A stretch of DNA of 64,000 nucleotides from JBGSPQ01 sp964346765 (GTDB lineage: Bacteria > Patescibacteriota > Gracilibacteria > UBA1369), in assembly GCA_964346765.1 (NCBI GenBank), contig CAYFWB010000001.1, forward strand, positions 124,001 to 188,000. The letters are read 5' to 3'. The notes under the pieces are model-generated. The model was given only the letters and a program-made list of their open reading frames with translations. It did no database searches and was not told where the DNA came from. How positions within the stretch are numbered: the stretch's first letter is position 1; each line of letters opens with the position of its first letter. Of the stretch, positions 16,590 to 24,592 are shown piece by piece. The translations under genes and the position numbers were made by a program.

Positions 16590-17378
16590 ATGGAAAAAGG
16601 GAAAAAAGATATTGGCTTGATTGTCGCGATTGCATTTGCTTCAGCGGCTGTTTCGGGTTCGTTGGTGTATTTTGGGATGCAGTTTAAAGGATCCGATTCA
16701 ACAGTATTGAATACCAATGTGTTGGACTCACAAATAGATGACGCCATAGAAAGGTATGTTGAAAAGAAACAGCAGGAAGCGGAAGATCAGCAGGCTCAGG
16801 CCGCCGCGGATGAAGCCGCAAAAACTGCTGAAATGGCCAAAGCTGTTAATCCCGTAACTGATGATGATCATATATATGGTAATACAGATGCCAAGATTTC
16901 ATTAGTTGAGTATTCGGATTTTCAGTGTCCTTATTGTAAGGCATTTCATAAAACGGCCAAATCGGTCGCCGATAGTTACGGTGATGATGTGAATTGGGTT
17001 TACAGAAATTATCCTTTGAGTTTCAATGAACCTGTCGCTTCATTACAAGCCATGGCCGGAGAGTGTACGGCTGAATTGGGTGGCAATGATAATTTTTGGG
17101 TATTTGTAGACCGACTTTACGCGGATAATCCTAAAGATGTTGAAGGTTTAACAGCTCTTGCGGTTGATCTGGGTATTAATGAATCTGAATTTAAAACTTG
17201 TCTCGAGAGTGAGAAATACGCTGATGAAATTAAAAAAGATATGGCTAACGGAATGGAAGCCGGTGTTCAGGGAACTCCCGGAACCATTGTTTTAAACAAT
17301 GAAACCGGTGAAGCTGTTTTGGTTGCCGGAGCTCAGCCCGTGTCGGCTTTGGAAATAGTTATTGATGAAATGTTGTAA
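16590..17378 (+). CDS. DsbA-family thiol oxidoreductase, membrane anchored
   Basis: The 262-aa protein has an N-terminal anchor at residues 8-31 and an Ala/Gln/Glu-rich helical linker (50-88). The thioredoxin-fold DsbA/Thioredoxin_4 domain carries Phe-Gln-Cys113-Pro-Tyr-Cys116 and the cis-Pro loop Val-Gln-Gly-Thr-Pro-Gly near 225. The Cys-Pro-x-Cys active site suggests oxidation or isomerisation of exported disulfides. A TATAAT box at about 16555 lies 30 nt upstream, so it can be transcribed separately from bcp. The next gene encodes a Cys-rich membrane protein that could reoxidise it. Confidence 0.88.
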   Translation: MEKGKKDIGLIVAIAFASAAVSGSLVYFGMQFKGSDSTVLNTNVLDSQIDDAIERYVEKKQQEAEDQQAQAAADEAAKTAEMAKAVNPVTDDDHIYGNTDAKISLVEYSDFQCPYCKAFHKTAKSVADSYGDDVNWVYRNYPLSFNEPVASLQAMAGECTAELGGNDNFWVFVDRLYADNPKDVEGLTALAVDLGINESEFKTCLESEKYADEIKKDMANGMEAGVQGTPGTIVLNNETGEAVLVAGAQPVSALEIVIDEML

Positions 17379-17389
17379 AAATTTTTGGA

Positions 17390-17878
17390 ATGCCGATTTT
17401 GAACAATTTAAAGCAGGTTAAATACTTGTTGGCATTTATTGGAGTGGCATTTATCGCATTCGATATCAGTTATATTTTTATGTCGATATTGCCCGGTTCA
17501 AGAGATAATATGTGTATGATGGGAGCAAATTTGACTCCGGTTAACATAGCGTTTGCCGGAGTTTTGAGTTTGCTTATTGGGGTGCTTTTCGCGGGGTTTA
17601 TTAAGTTGTTTGCCATGAACATGGTTAAACAAAAAGTCACGTTAACTTCACTTTCCGGTTTGGGTTTTTTTGTGGGGATAATGTCCGTTATTTGTCCCGT
17701 TTGTACTTTACCGGTCGTTTTTTTGTTTGGTACTACGATCTGGGTGGATTTTGTTTCCAATCACGATATTTTGTTGAAAATTGTGAGTTTGATGATGATG
17801 GCGGGATCTTTGTGTTTGCTGAACAGGCAGTTAAACAATACCTGCCTGTTTTGTACCGCAGAATCTTGTAAAAATTAG
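17390..17878 (+). CDS. Cys-rich four-helix membrane protein, possible DsbA partner
   Basis: The 162-aa protein has four hydrophobic helices (about 10-32, 48-75, 88-113, 128-146). Cysteines are at 42, 102, 105, 142, 152, 155 and 160, forming Cys102-Pro-Val-Cys105 inside or beside helix III and Cys152-Leu-Phe-Cys155 in the C-terminal tail. I do not recognise a family; it is neither typical DsbB nor VKOR. Position 12 nt after the DsbA-like gene and the paired CxxC motifs make a quinone-linked thiol oxidase role a reasonable inference. Metal or sulfur handling is an alternative. Confidence 0.75.
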   Translation: MPILNNLKQVKYLLAFIGVAFIAFDISYIFMSILPGSRDNMCMMGANLTPVNIAFAGVLSLLIGVLFAGFIKLFAMNMVKQKVTLTSLSGLGFFVGIMSVICPVCTLPVVFLFGTTIWVDFVSNHDILLKIVSLMMMAGSLCLLNRQLNNTCLFCTAESCKN

Positions 17879-17879
17879 T

Positions 17880-18059
17880 CTATTTACTCTTTGTTTCAGT
17901 AAATATTTCGTGTTTTTTGGTAACCGGATTGTATTTTCTTAGAACCAGTTTTTCTTTTAATGTTGTGTTCTTCATGGTGTGGTACGAATAGGTTATTTTA
18001 CCTTTATCGTCTTTAGCCACAAGAGTTACCACTTTGGTCTTTTTTGATTTTCCCGCCAT
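17880..18059 (-). CDS. rpmG: 50S ribosomal protein L33
   Basis: A 59-aa ORF that is easy to miss by length. It starts Met-Ala-Gly-Lys-Ser-Lys-Lys and contains Leu-Val-Leu-Arg-Lys-Tyr-Asn-Pro-Val-Thr-Lys-Lys-His near 38-50, the conserved L33 core, preceded by Tyr-Ser-Tyr-His-Thr-Met-Lys-Asn. No zinc-binding cysteines are present, so it is the Zn-free form. It is convergent with the membrane-protein gene, with only 1 nt between the stop codons. Confidence 0.93.
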   Translation of the reverse strand: MAGKSKKTKVVTLVAKDDKGKITYSYHTMKNTTLKEKLVLRKYNPVTKKHEIFTETKSK

Positions 18060-18138
18060 ACAGTTTGTTTATAAATACGGAATTTCGCCTGGCAATGCTA
18101 CAAGGTTTATTGCCCTTTTGCAAGCTTTACTTTGATTG

Positions 18139-19359
18139 TTATTTTTTTAAGTATTTTTGAATAAGGTCTTTATAGATTAGCGCCGACGGTCTGATAGAAC
18201 GGGTATAGTTATTGTAATCTACTTTAATTAGACCAAATCTATATATGAAACCTTCGTCCCACTCCATATTATCCAACAGTGCCCAATGTATATATCCGAT
18301 GACATCCACTCCTTCTTTTTTTGCATTAAAAACCCACTCCAGTGTTTCCGGTAATACAATTTGTCTAAGTTTATCGCTGTCATCAGCAACTCCATTTTCA
18401 GTTATTAATATTGGCAGATCATATTTTTTCTGAAGCTCTTTAAGAATCTGGTAGATACCTTTTGGGTAGACTTCCCAGTCCATGTCTGTTTTTCTGCAGG
18501 TGGGATAATGAAATTGGTAGAATTTTTTTGCTAATGTTTTTGTAAATTTTACTCCTCTGTAGAAGTAATAGTTTAATCCGATGAAATCCAGGTGATTTTT
18601 AATTTTGTTTAGAAAATGATAGTTCCAGGTATGATCGAAATAGTTTGTGATCGCGTTGTCAAAAGGGTTGTTTCTTCTGGCCGGTTCGAACACCTGATTA
18701 TTTTTAGCTATACTGATTTTTAAGTCCGGTTTGATTGTTTTTAGTTCTTTGTAAAGCCATTTGTGTGTTTTGGCCAGATTTCTTAGAATTTTAAAATAAG
18801 TGAAGTATTTTCTTTTTTGTGGGGGCCATTTGCCGAGCAGGTATCCCTGATAAGCGTAAACTTGCGGTTCATTGATTGTAATTACATACTCGAAGTCATC
18901 TTTGAAGGTGGTGATTATGAATTTGGAATATTCAATAAAGCGGTGGATGTTTTTTTTGTTTAAAAAACCGCCTCTTTTATATACCCATATCGGAAGAGTG
19001 AAATGGAAAAGGGTTACAACCGGAGTCAATCCTTTTTCTTTTAGGGATTTGAAGACTTTGCGATAATGTTCTATTTCTTGGAAATTTATTTTGCCTTCTT
19101 CGGGTTCGATTCTGGACCATTCGATGGATAATCTGTGTGCGTTATGTCCTAATTGTTTGGCGAGTGAAAAGTCTTCGTCAAAAAGTTCATAGTGGTTGGC
19201 CGCTTTACCGGATTTAATATTTTTTTTGGCTAAAACTTTATGTTCAAATTTATACCATTGATTGTGGGTGTTTCCTCCTTCGGCTTGATGGGCGGACAAT
19301 GCCGCTCCGAAAAGAAAATTGTTTGAATTATTTTTTTGGTTTGCAGTATTTTTGCGCAT
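18139..19359 (-). CDS. Glycoside hydrolase family 1 beta-glycosidase
   Basis: A retaining exo-beta-glycosidase that cleaves glucose- or galactose-type disaccharides. The 406-aa (beta/alpha)8 protein has acid/base Glu164 in Thr-Ile-Asn-Glu-Pro and nucleophile Glu321 in Ile-Thr-Glu-Asn-Gly. It also has the N-terminal Phe-Leu-Phe-Gly-Ala-Ala-Leu-Ser-Ala-His-Gln-Ala-Glu-Gly motif. There is no signal peptide, so it acts in the cytoplasm. I start it at Met-Arg-Lys-Asn (19359); this overlaps the nucleotidyltransferase gene by 32 nt. It is the third gene of a sugar cluster with a hexokinase-like protein. Substrate unknown. Confidence 0.92.
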   Translation of the reverse strand: MRKNTANQKNNSNNFLFGAALSAHQAEGGNTHNQWYKFEHKVLAKKNIKSGKAANHYELFDEDFSLAKQLGHNAHRLSIEWSRIEPEEGKINFQEIEHYRKVFKSLKEKGLTPVVTLFHFTLPIWVYKRGGFLNKKNIHRFIEYSKFIITTFKDDFEYVITINEPQVYAYQGYLLGKWPPQKRKYFTYFKILRNLAKTHKWLYKELKTIKPDLKISIAKNNQVFEPARRNNPFDNAITNYFDHTWNYHFLNKIKNHLDFIGLNYYFYRGVKFTKTLAKKFYQFHYPTCRKTDMDWEVYPKGIYQILKELQKKYDLPILITENGVADDSDKLRQIVLPETLEWVFNAKKEGVDVIGYIHWALLDNMEWDEGFIYRFGLIKVDYNNYTRSIRPSALIYKDLIQKYLKK

Positions 19360-20146
19360 GGTTGAGTAAATCTTTGCTACTGACGTTGACCCATACGCCA
19401 TCAAGCAAGTAGCTGTATATTTGGCGATTTTTTATGAGTCCGGGGAATACATCTTTTTCAAGACTATAAGTTTTTTCATTTAGATAGGCGAATATTTCTT
19501 CTTTGAAGGCGAAGATGCCGGCATTAATAAGGTTCGTCAGCCTGATATTTTCAACTTTTTTCGGACTGGGTTTTTCAATAAATTCGGTAACCAAGTTTCT
19601 TTTTACTCTTACTATACCCCATGGTAGAGGGTCGGGAATGCTGGTGACCGTGATCGTAGCTATACCGTTATTTGATTTATGAAAGTCCTGAAAATCATAA
19701 AAATCTGTTTCCGCGAGCACGTCTCCGTATATGAAAAGAAAATTTCCGGGATTGAGTTCTTTTTTACATTGACGAAGAGAGTGCGCTGTTCCTTTTAATT
19801 CGTTTTTGACGTATGAAATGATAAATTTGGAAAACTTTTTAGACGATAATAGGTTTTTTATTTTTTGAGATTGGTCCGTGCAAGATATGACAATTTTGTT
19901 GATAGAAGCTTTTTGTAGTTGGTCCAGCATGCGTTCCAAAACAGTTTGTCCGCAAATTTCCGTCAGAGCTTTGTTCTGGTCTCCAATCAGGATAACGGCC
20001 TGGTCGACTTCTGTGACTAAAACCTGTTTTAAAAATTGTTCAACCGCGTGAGAACGGTTTCTTATTTTTGTTCCGTCCACTTTACTGTCGAGCAGGCTTA
20101 CTATTTCAGGTCTTAATGTAAGAGATATTCTTACTCTGTCTTTCAT
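19328..20146 (-). CDS. Ribbon-helix-helix / sugar-nucleotidyltransferase-like fusion
   Basis: The 272-aa protein has two parts. Residues 5-45 (Arg-Val-Arg-Ile-Ser-Leu-Thr-Leu-Arg-Pro-Glu, then Arg-Ser-His-Ala-Val-Glu-Gln-Phe-Leu) look like a CopG/Arc ribbon-helix-helix DNA-binding domain. Residues 50-265 follow the NTP-transferase fold of RmlA/GlmU enzymes: Val-Leu-Glu-Arg-Met-Leu-Asp-Gln-Leu, Phe-Leu-Phe-Ile-Tyr-Gly-Asp-Val-Leu, Trp-Gly-Ile-Val and Glu-Lys-Pro-Ser-Pro-Lys. The usual glycine-rich Gly-Gly-x-Gly-Thr-Arg-Leu loop is replaced by Ile-Gly-Asp-Gln-Asn-Lys-Ala-Leu, so catalysis may be lost and a sugar-nucleotide sensing regulator is conceivable. It overlaps the kinase gene by 4 nt. 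Confidence 0.75.
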   Translation of the reverse strand: MKDRVRISLTLRPEIVSLLDSKVDGTKIRNRSHAVEQFLKQVLVTEVDQAVILIGDQNKALTEICGQTVLERMLDQLQKASINKIVISCTDQSQKIKNLLSSKKFSKFIISYVKNELKGTAHSLRQCKKELNPGNFLFIYGDVLAETDFYDFQDFHKSNNGIATITVTSIPDPLPWGIVRVKRNLVTEFIEKPSPKKVENIRLTNLINAGIFAFKEEIFAYLNEKTYSLEKDVFPGLIKNRQIYSYLLDGVWVNVSSKDLLNHAQKYCKPKK

Positions 20147-21462
20147 ATGTGATTTCTTATTATTGAATTGAATATTACTGCTCCTTTGGTGGATGTGTGG
20201 TCGGTACTTATTATAGTGTATGATATTTTATCATGGCAATCCAGTCTCGCAAGTTCCTCATTGATACTTTTATGCATGTGTTCGTTAAATAATCTGGCAT
20301 TTTTGATCACACCGCCCACTTCTATCATGCCAAAATTTAATTTATTTTTTGAGCTTTTTTTAAAAACGTAATGCATGCAATTGGCAAGTGCAAGTCCGGT
20401 GATAAACGCCGCTCTTCTTGTTTGTTCAAGCCAAATGAAATTCAGGACATCGTGCATTGCAGGAGGTAATTTTTTGTCTTTAAGTAAAAGTTCAATTTTA
20501 CGCCCCGACATTTTTAGATTGTTGATTATTTCCGCGTATTCAATGGGCAAAATTTTTGCCGAAATCATTTCTTCTATGATTGTTTTATACAGAAAAGGCT
20601 GCCATAAACCCGAAATTTTCTTTTCGGCCATGGATTCACCTTTAGTGGGATTATCTTTTTCAAATATTTTATCAAAACTGGACATTGGAAAAGCATTGAA
20701 ATACGCGAATTCTGTGTTAACTATAAAATATTTGTCACCAGTTTCAGTTTGTTTATCGTAGCCCAAAGCTATATTAGTGCCAGTGCCCACAATAATTATC
20801 AGTGAGGCGTCGAATGTTTTTTGGGTTTTGATTTCAAAGTATTTTGATGCGAGTAGAGCCGGGATCGTGTCGTTTGTTACTGAAACTTTAAGATTTGAAA
20901 AACCGTGTAGTCGTCCGAATTTTTCCATTTCTTCGCCGACATGCATGCCGATTATTCCTTGATGTTTGATATGTTTATTGATTTTTATCGCTACCGCATC
21001 TATGCATCCGTCTTTTCTTCTGAATTGTTCAAGCGGAAATGTGAAAATAAAAACACAATCTTTGATTTGGGATTTTTCTTCGGTGTCTACAAATTGATTC
21101 AAATGATTGTAAATGTCCGTGAAAAGGATTTCAGGTGTATATATTTTTGTTTTGTCATAAAAGTCTATGGAAACGCTGTTAATTATTTTTATGTCTTGGG
21201 TTGTTTTTATTTCGGCTTTAATCAGGTGCAGATATGATCCGCCAAGCTCAACTACAAGAATGGTTCTTGATTCCCCCAAACTGTTAATTTGTTTCCAGCT
21301 ATCTTTCAGCAGTATGTTTCGTTTATTATCATCAGATGAGACTTCATGTAATTCCTGTAAAATTTTTTTTGCTATGCCTTTGGAATCCTTATATTTATAA
21401 AAGTCGTTCTTTAAAAGAAATTTTTTTGCATTCTTAATAATTTCTCCGCTTTTGTTATCCAT
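20143..21462 (-). CDS. Hexokinase-family sugar kinase (eukaryotic-type fold)
   Basis: The 439-aa product follows the two-domain hexokinase family rather than the ROK or Glk bacterial types. It has phosphate-1 loop Leu-Gly-Gly-Ser-Tyr-Leu-His-Leu (73-80), sugar-binding Phe-Thr-Phe-Pro-Leu-Glu-Gln near 140, catalytic Asp198 in Val-Thr-Asn-Asp-Thr and Gly-Thr-Gly-Thr-Asn (226-230). The C-terminal adenosine motif is Gly-Gly-Val-Ile-Lys-Asn-Ala. ATP-dependent hexose phosphorylation is the expected role, probably on glucose released by the GH1 enzyme in the same cluster. The downstream gene overlaps it by ATGA. Confidence 0.8.
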   Translation of the reverse strand: MDNKSGEIIKNAKKFLLKNDFYKYKDSKGIAKKILQELHEVSSDDNKRNILLKDSWKQINSLGESRTILVVELGGSYLHLIKAEIKTTQDIKIINSVSIDFYDKTKIYTPEILFTDIYNHLNQFVDTEEKSQIKDCVFIFTFPLEQFRRKDGCIDAVAIKINKHIKHQGIIGMHVGEEMEKFGRLHGFSNLKVSVTNDTIPALLASKYFEIKTQKTFDASLIIIVGTGTNIALGYDKQTETGDKYFIVNTEFAYFNAFPMSSFDKIFEKDNPTKGESMAEKKISGLWQPFLYKTIIEEMISAKILPIEYAEIINNLKMSGRKIELLLKDKKLPPAMHDVLNFIWLEQTRRAAFITGLALANCMHYVFKKSSKNKLNFGMIEVGGVIKNARLFNEHMHKSINEELARLDCHDKISYTIISTDHTSTKGAVIFNSIIRNHI

Positions 21463-21579
21463 GAAGTTTGTTTATCTTACGATATGTTATTTTATCAAAA
21501 GGTTTAAGTCAAAAAAACCGCTTTGTGTCTTGTTTTATGTTTCAAAGTGAATAAAATGACATGCAATAAATAACTATAA

Positions 21580-22701
21580 TTGATGTCTCGATCTCTGGCT
21601 CTGGCTTTTAACGCTGATTATGGGGATGAGGATAGATATCCTTCTCAGCATGGAAAATTGAAAAGAATTGTTGATGATATGAAAAAAATTAATGTGATTG
21701 CCAAACCTATGGATATTTTGGTAAGGGGGAATAATAATAATGAAGTGATTTCAAATATTGCCCGCCAGATCAGAGATAATAAATTAATGAGGGCACTGTT
21801 TGAAGAAGACGCCGAAGTACTTTCTTTTTTTGGAGACAGCGCAGGAGGTACATTTTTAAGCGCGATTCGCAAGAATCTTGATACTGATCCGGTTAGTACC
21901 GATTTAACATTGAGTCCGAGACCTATTATTGTCGCTGATGGAGGTACATTGAATTTACTGGCCAGACATTTGGGGACCGCGAACGGTAATACGGTTAAGC
22001 AGATTGTTAATGGAGAAATACCTTATGAAGAGCAGGATTTGCGCGTGCGAGAAGTTGATGTCTCCACTTTTGATGCTACCGGGCAGATTATTCAAACTCA
22101 AAGAAGTCCTTGGACCTGTTTTGTGGGAACAGGTTTGGATGCCTTTGCAATCAGCAGGATGGAGCGGTTACCTAGGACAATGCCTCTGGCATTAAGAGGT
22201 CTTAACGTGACCAAGGATATTTTAAAGAAAATTATTTATAATGATGATGTTAGGGAATATCTTTTGGGATTGGATTCTTATACTGTCTTGCCCAAGTGGG
22301 CTTTTTTCCGTTTTGGAAAGGAATTTGATTGTTTGGGGGAAAAGGATTTTCATCATATTTCATTTAAATGTGAATCGGGGTGGGAAGCGATGAAGCGTTT
22401 TGTAATTTATAATTCGGTGGGGTACGTGCCCAAGTGGACTTCGAAAATTTGGGAAGGTGTCAGTGATGATAGAGAAGAGACAAGCAGGGCTGATTTGGGA
22501 TATCTGAGATATGTTTTAAATGAAATTAAGCCCAGGAGAGTACATGATCCTTCGTTGATCGTTGATGGCAGAGATAATATGATTCATATTGACGGTTATC
22601 CGATTGATCTGGCCGAGCAAATGGGAATGCCAAAGGATGGTCGGGCGGAGATGAATTTTAGAACTACGGATCAGGTGATCAAGTTGGTTAGGAAAAAATG
22701 A
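21580..22701 (+). CDS. Divergent diacylglycerol/lipid-kinase-like protein
   Basis: The 373-aa product shows the layout of the DAGK/sphingosine/NAD-kinase fold: Phe-Phe-Gly-Asp-Ser-Ala-Gly-Gly-Thr-Phe near 87-96 in place of Gly-Gly-Asp-Gly-Thr, Ala-Asp-Gly-Gly-Thr-Leu-Asn-Leu-Leu-Ala-Arg near 119-129, then Phe-Val-Gly-Thr-Gly-Leu-Asp-Ala. Near 345 is His-Ile-Asp-Gly-Tyr-Pro-Ile-Asp-Leu, like the His-Ile-Asp-Gly-Glu segment of lipid kinases. The key loops deviate from consensus, so the substrate and even activity are uncertain. It stands alone, divergent from the hexokinase gene. Confidence 0.6.
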   Translation: MMSRSLALAFNADYGDEDRYPSQHGKLKRIVDDMKKINVIAKPMDILVRGNNNNEVISNIARQIRDNKLMRALFEEDAEVLSFFGDSAGGTFLSAIRKNLDTDPVSTDLTLSPRPIIVADGGTLNLLARHLGTANGNTVKQIVNGEIPYEEQDLRVREVDVSTFDATGQIIQTQRSPWTCFVGTGLDAFAISRMERLPRTMPLALRGLNVTKDILKKIIYNDDVREYLLGLDSYTVLPKWAFFRFGKEFDCLGEKDFHHISFKCESGWEAMKRFVIYNSVGYVPKWTSKIWEGVSDDREETSRADLGYLRYVLNEIKPRRVHDPSLIVDGRDNMIHIDGYPIDLAEQMGMPKDGRAEMNFRTTDQVIKLVRKK

Positions 22702-22800
22702 TTTCTGATTATTCTCTGGCTTGCCATTAATTTTAGATCTTCCGTGAAATCACTTTTTTGTGAGCGAAGGTTTTACTGAGTCCGCGCTTGCGGTTTTAAG

Positions 22801-22958
22801 TGTGCTTTAGTTTCAGATTTTGAAGCAAGCGACTTAAGAAATATCATTGAAGACGTGAATGTTTCTTAGGCGGCGGTGATCGCGGCCATGATGGAATTGT
22901 ACAGGAAAAATCAAATATTAGTCCTGATCCGGATAAATATTTGGTGGAGGATAAATAG
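22801..22958 (+). pseudogene. Possible degenerate coding remnant
   Basis: The 296-bp gap between 22702 and 22997 has no intact gene. Two stretches read like protein in different frames: 22801-22866 (ending Glu-Asp-Val-Asn-Val-Ser before a TAG) and 22869-22955 (Gly-Gly-Gly-Asp-Arg-Gly-His-Asp ... Asp-Pro-Asp-Lys-Tyr-Leu-Val-Glu-Asp-Lys, then TAG at 22956). A frameshifted gene fragment would explain this; chance is possible. No family recognised. Confidence 0.25.
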
Positions 22959-22997
22959 TAGTTTTTTATATTTTGCGATTTATATTATAATGCCGGT

Positions 22998-23870
22998 ATG
23001 GCAAATAAAATATTGGCGTTATTTTTACAGGCGGGAAAAGAATGGCAGAAAGACAATGCTTTCCAGAAGGGTGCTGCAATAGCTTTTTTTGCGACTTTTT
23101 CTATCGCTCCCATTTTAATTATAGGCATAAGTATTGCCGGGTTCTTTTTTGGAACCGAATCTGTGAGGCAAGAGGCGTTAGAGAGAGTGTCAGGTTTTGT
23201 GGGACCGGACGGTATTGATTTTTTGTCCGGTGTTATGCAAAAAACTTTTGAGCCGTCCGATAATTTTATCGCGATTACGATAGGTTTGGTTACATTGGTT
23301 TTAGGTGCCGCCGGAGTTTTTTTTCAGGTTAAAGAAGCGTTGAGCAGGATGTGGGATGATTATAGTGATAAAAACGACGGAGTGATTCAAATTTTATCGG
23401 GATTCATACTGCCTATACTTTTTGTTTTGGGTGTTGGATTGTTATTTATTGCGATGTCGCTTTTTCGCACGGCGATGACAATTATTTCTAAGTATTTGAA
23501 CGAGATGATTGATTTAAACTTTGATTTGATTTTCGCGTTTGATTATGTGTTTTCCATAGTTTTGATGGTGGCGGTTTTTATGTTTATTTACAGAGCGTTC
23601 AGTCCGTTGAAATTTGAATGGAAATACGCATTTGGCGGGTCTTTGGTTACTGCGATTATGTTAACTTTTTCTAGTTTTATTATTGATATTTATATTGGAT
23701 TCGCTGGTTTAAGCGTGGTTTATGGTGCCGCGGGGTCTTTGGCGGTGATTATGTTTTGGATTTTTTTTATGGCGTTGATTTTTTTGTACGGCGCGGAAGT
23801 TACAAAAGTATTGGTAATTAACAATAACAAAAAATTGAGAAAATATGCACGTAAGCGAGGAAGAATTTGA
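22998..23870 (+). CDS. YihY/BrkB family inner-membrane protein
   Basis: The 290-aa protein has six transmembrane helices and family features: Gln-Lys-Gly-Ala-Ala-Ile-Ala-Phe-Phe-Ala-Thr-Phe-Ser near 22-34, a Phe-Phe-Gln-Val-Lys-Glu-Ala-Leu-Ser-x-Met-Trp motif near 108-119, and Val-Tyr-Gly-Ala-Ala-Gly-Ser-Leu-Ala near 240. The family was once misnamed ribonuclease BN; its function is unsettled. The ATG is just 6 nt after a TATAAT box (22986-22991), so the message would be leaderless. The end overlaps the zincin gene by 26 nt. Confidence 0.88.
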   Translation: MANKILALFLQAGKEWQKDNAFQKGAAIAFFATFSIAPILIIGISIAGFFFGTESVRQEALERVSGFVGPDGIDFLSGVMQKTFEPSDNFIAITIGLVTLVLGAAGVFFQVKEALSRMWDDYSDKNDGVIQILSGFILPILFVLGVGLLFIAMSLFRTAMTIISKYLNEMIDLNFDLIFAFDYVFSIVLMVAVFMFIYRAFSPLKFEWKYAFGGSLVTAIMLTFSSFIIDIYIGFAGLSVVYGAAGSLAVIMFWIFFMALIFLYGAEVTKVLVINNNKKLRKYARKRGRI

Positions 23871-24243
23871 AAAAATGGTGCAGGACGCCCTGGAAGAGAT
23901 TCCTGAAAGATTTAAAGATCAGATGGAAAATCTTTTAATAGTGGTTGAAGGAAATCCATCAAGAAATCAGCTTCGTAGGCTAAAGATGAAAGGTACGCTT
24001 CTTGGTCTGTTTGACGGTGTTCCCAAAACGGGATGGGGTCAGGCTGTAATGGGTATACAGCCCAGTAAGATAACGCTTTTTCGTGCTCCGATCATGAATA
24101 GATGCAGGACACTGGATCAATTAAAAAATTTGATAAAAGAGGTTTTGTTACATGAAGTTGGACATTATTTTGGTTATGATGAAGTAGGAATCAGGAAACT
24201 GGAAAGAAAATCGCGTCAAAAAAGAAAAAAACGGATCGAATGA
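23845..24243 (+). CDS. Zincin-like metallopeptidase (PF06262 type)
   Basis: The 132-aa protein has the zinc-binding helix His-Glu-Val-Gly-His-Tyr-Phe-Gly near 110-117, followed by Asp-Glu-Val-Gly-Ile. It also has the N-terminal Glu-Glu-Ile-Pro-Glu-Arg-Phe and Leu-Leu-Gly-Leu-Phe-Asp-Gly-Val-Pro features of the minimal zincin family common in bacteria. The third ligand is probably the Asp after the helix. Substrate unknown. It is translationally coupled to yihY by overlap, and the last residues are very basic. Confidence 0.88.
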   Translation: MHVSEEEFEKMVQDALEEIPERFKDQMENLLIVVEGNPSRNQLRRLKMKGTLLGLFDGVPKTGWGQAVMGIQPSKITLFRAPIMNRCRTLDQLKNLIKEVLLHEVGHYFGYDEVGIRKLERKSRQKRKKRIE

Positions 24244-24301
24244 TATTTGTCGGGAGCTCTTTTCATGTTATAATGATTATTGAATTATTTAATTATTTGA
24301 T

Positions 24302-24592
24302 ATGGATCAGTCATTATTTAAAGAACATTTAAAAAATCAATTAAATTTGTGGGGAAGAGAGCTTTCAACTTTGCAGGATGATATCGACCGTTCGGACGAA
24401 GATGATAAGGAAGAATATCAGCTCTTAATGCGGGATTTGATGAGAGCTTATGAAAATATAGAATCTAGGCTTGATGAGATTGATGAAATGTTAGACGCGG
24501 TTTTCGTGGATGAAAAAATCGTGATGGAGAAAATGATGAGAGAGTTTGAAGTTCAGCTAAATGACACAAGGGAAAAAGTAAAAGATATTTAG
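24302..24592 (+). CDS. Hypothetical acidic coiled-coil protein
   Basis: The 96 residues are almost entirely helical and heptad-like (Glu/Asp/Leu-rich; for example Met-Arg-Asp-Leu-Met-Arg-Ala-Tyr-Glu-Asn-Ile-Glu-Ser-Arg-Leu-Asp-Glu-Ile). No membrane segment or known domain is seen. A TATAAT box about 30 nt upstream of the ATG suggests its own promoter. The stop codon overlaps that of the convergent DUF389 gene by 4 nt. Confidence 0.65.
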   Translation: MDQSLFKEHLKNQLNLWGRELSTLQDDIDRSDEDDKEEYQLLMRDLMRAYENIESRLDEIDEMLDAVFVDEKIVMEKMMREFEVQLNDTREKVKDI

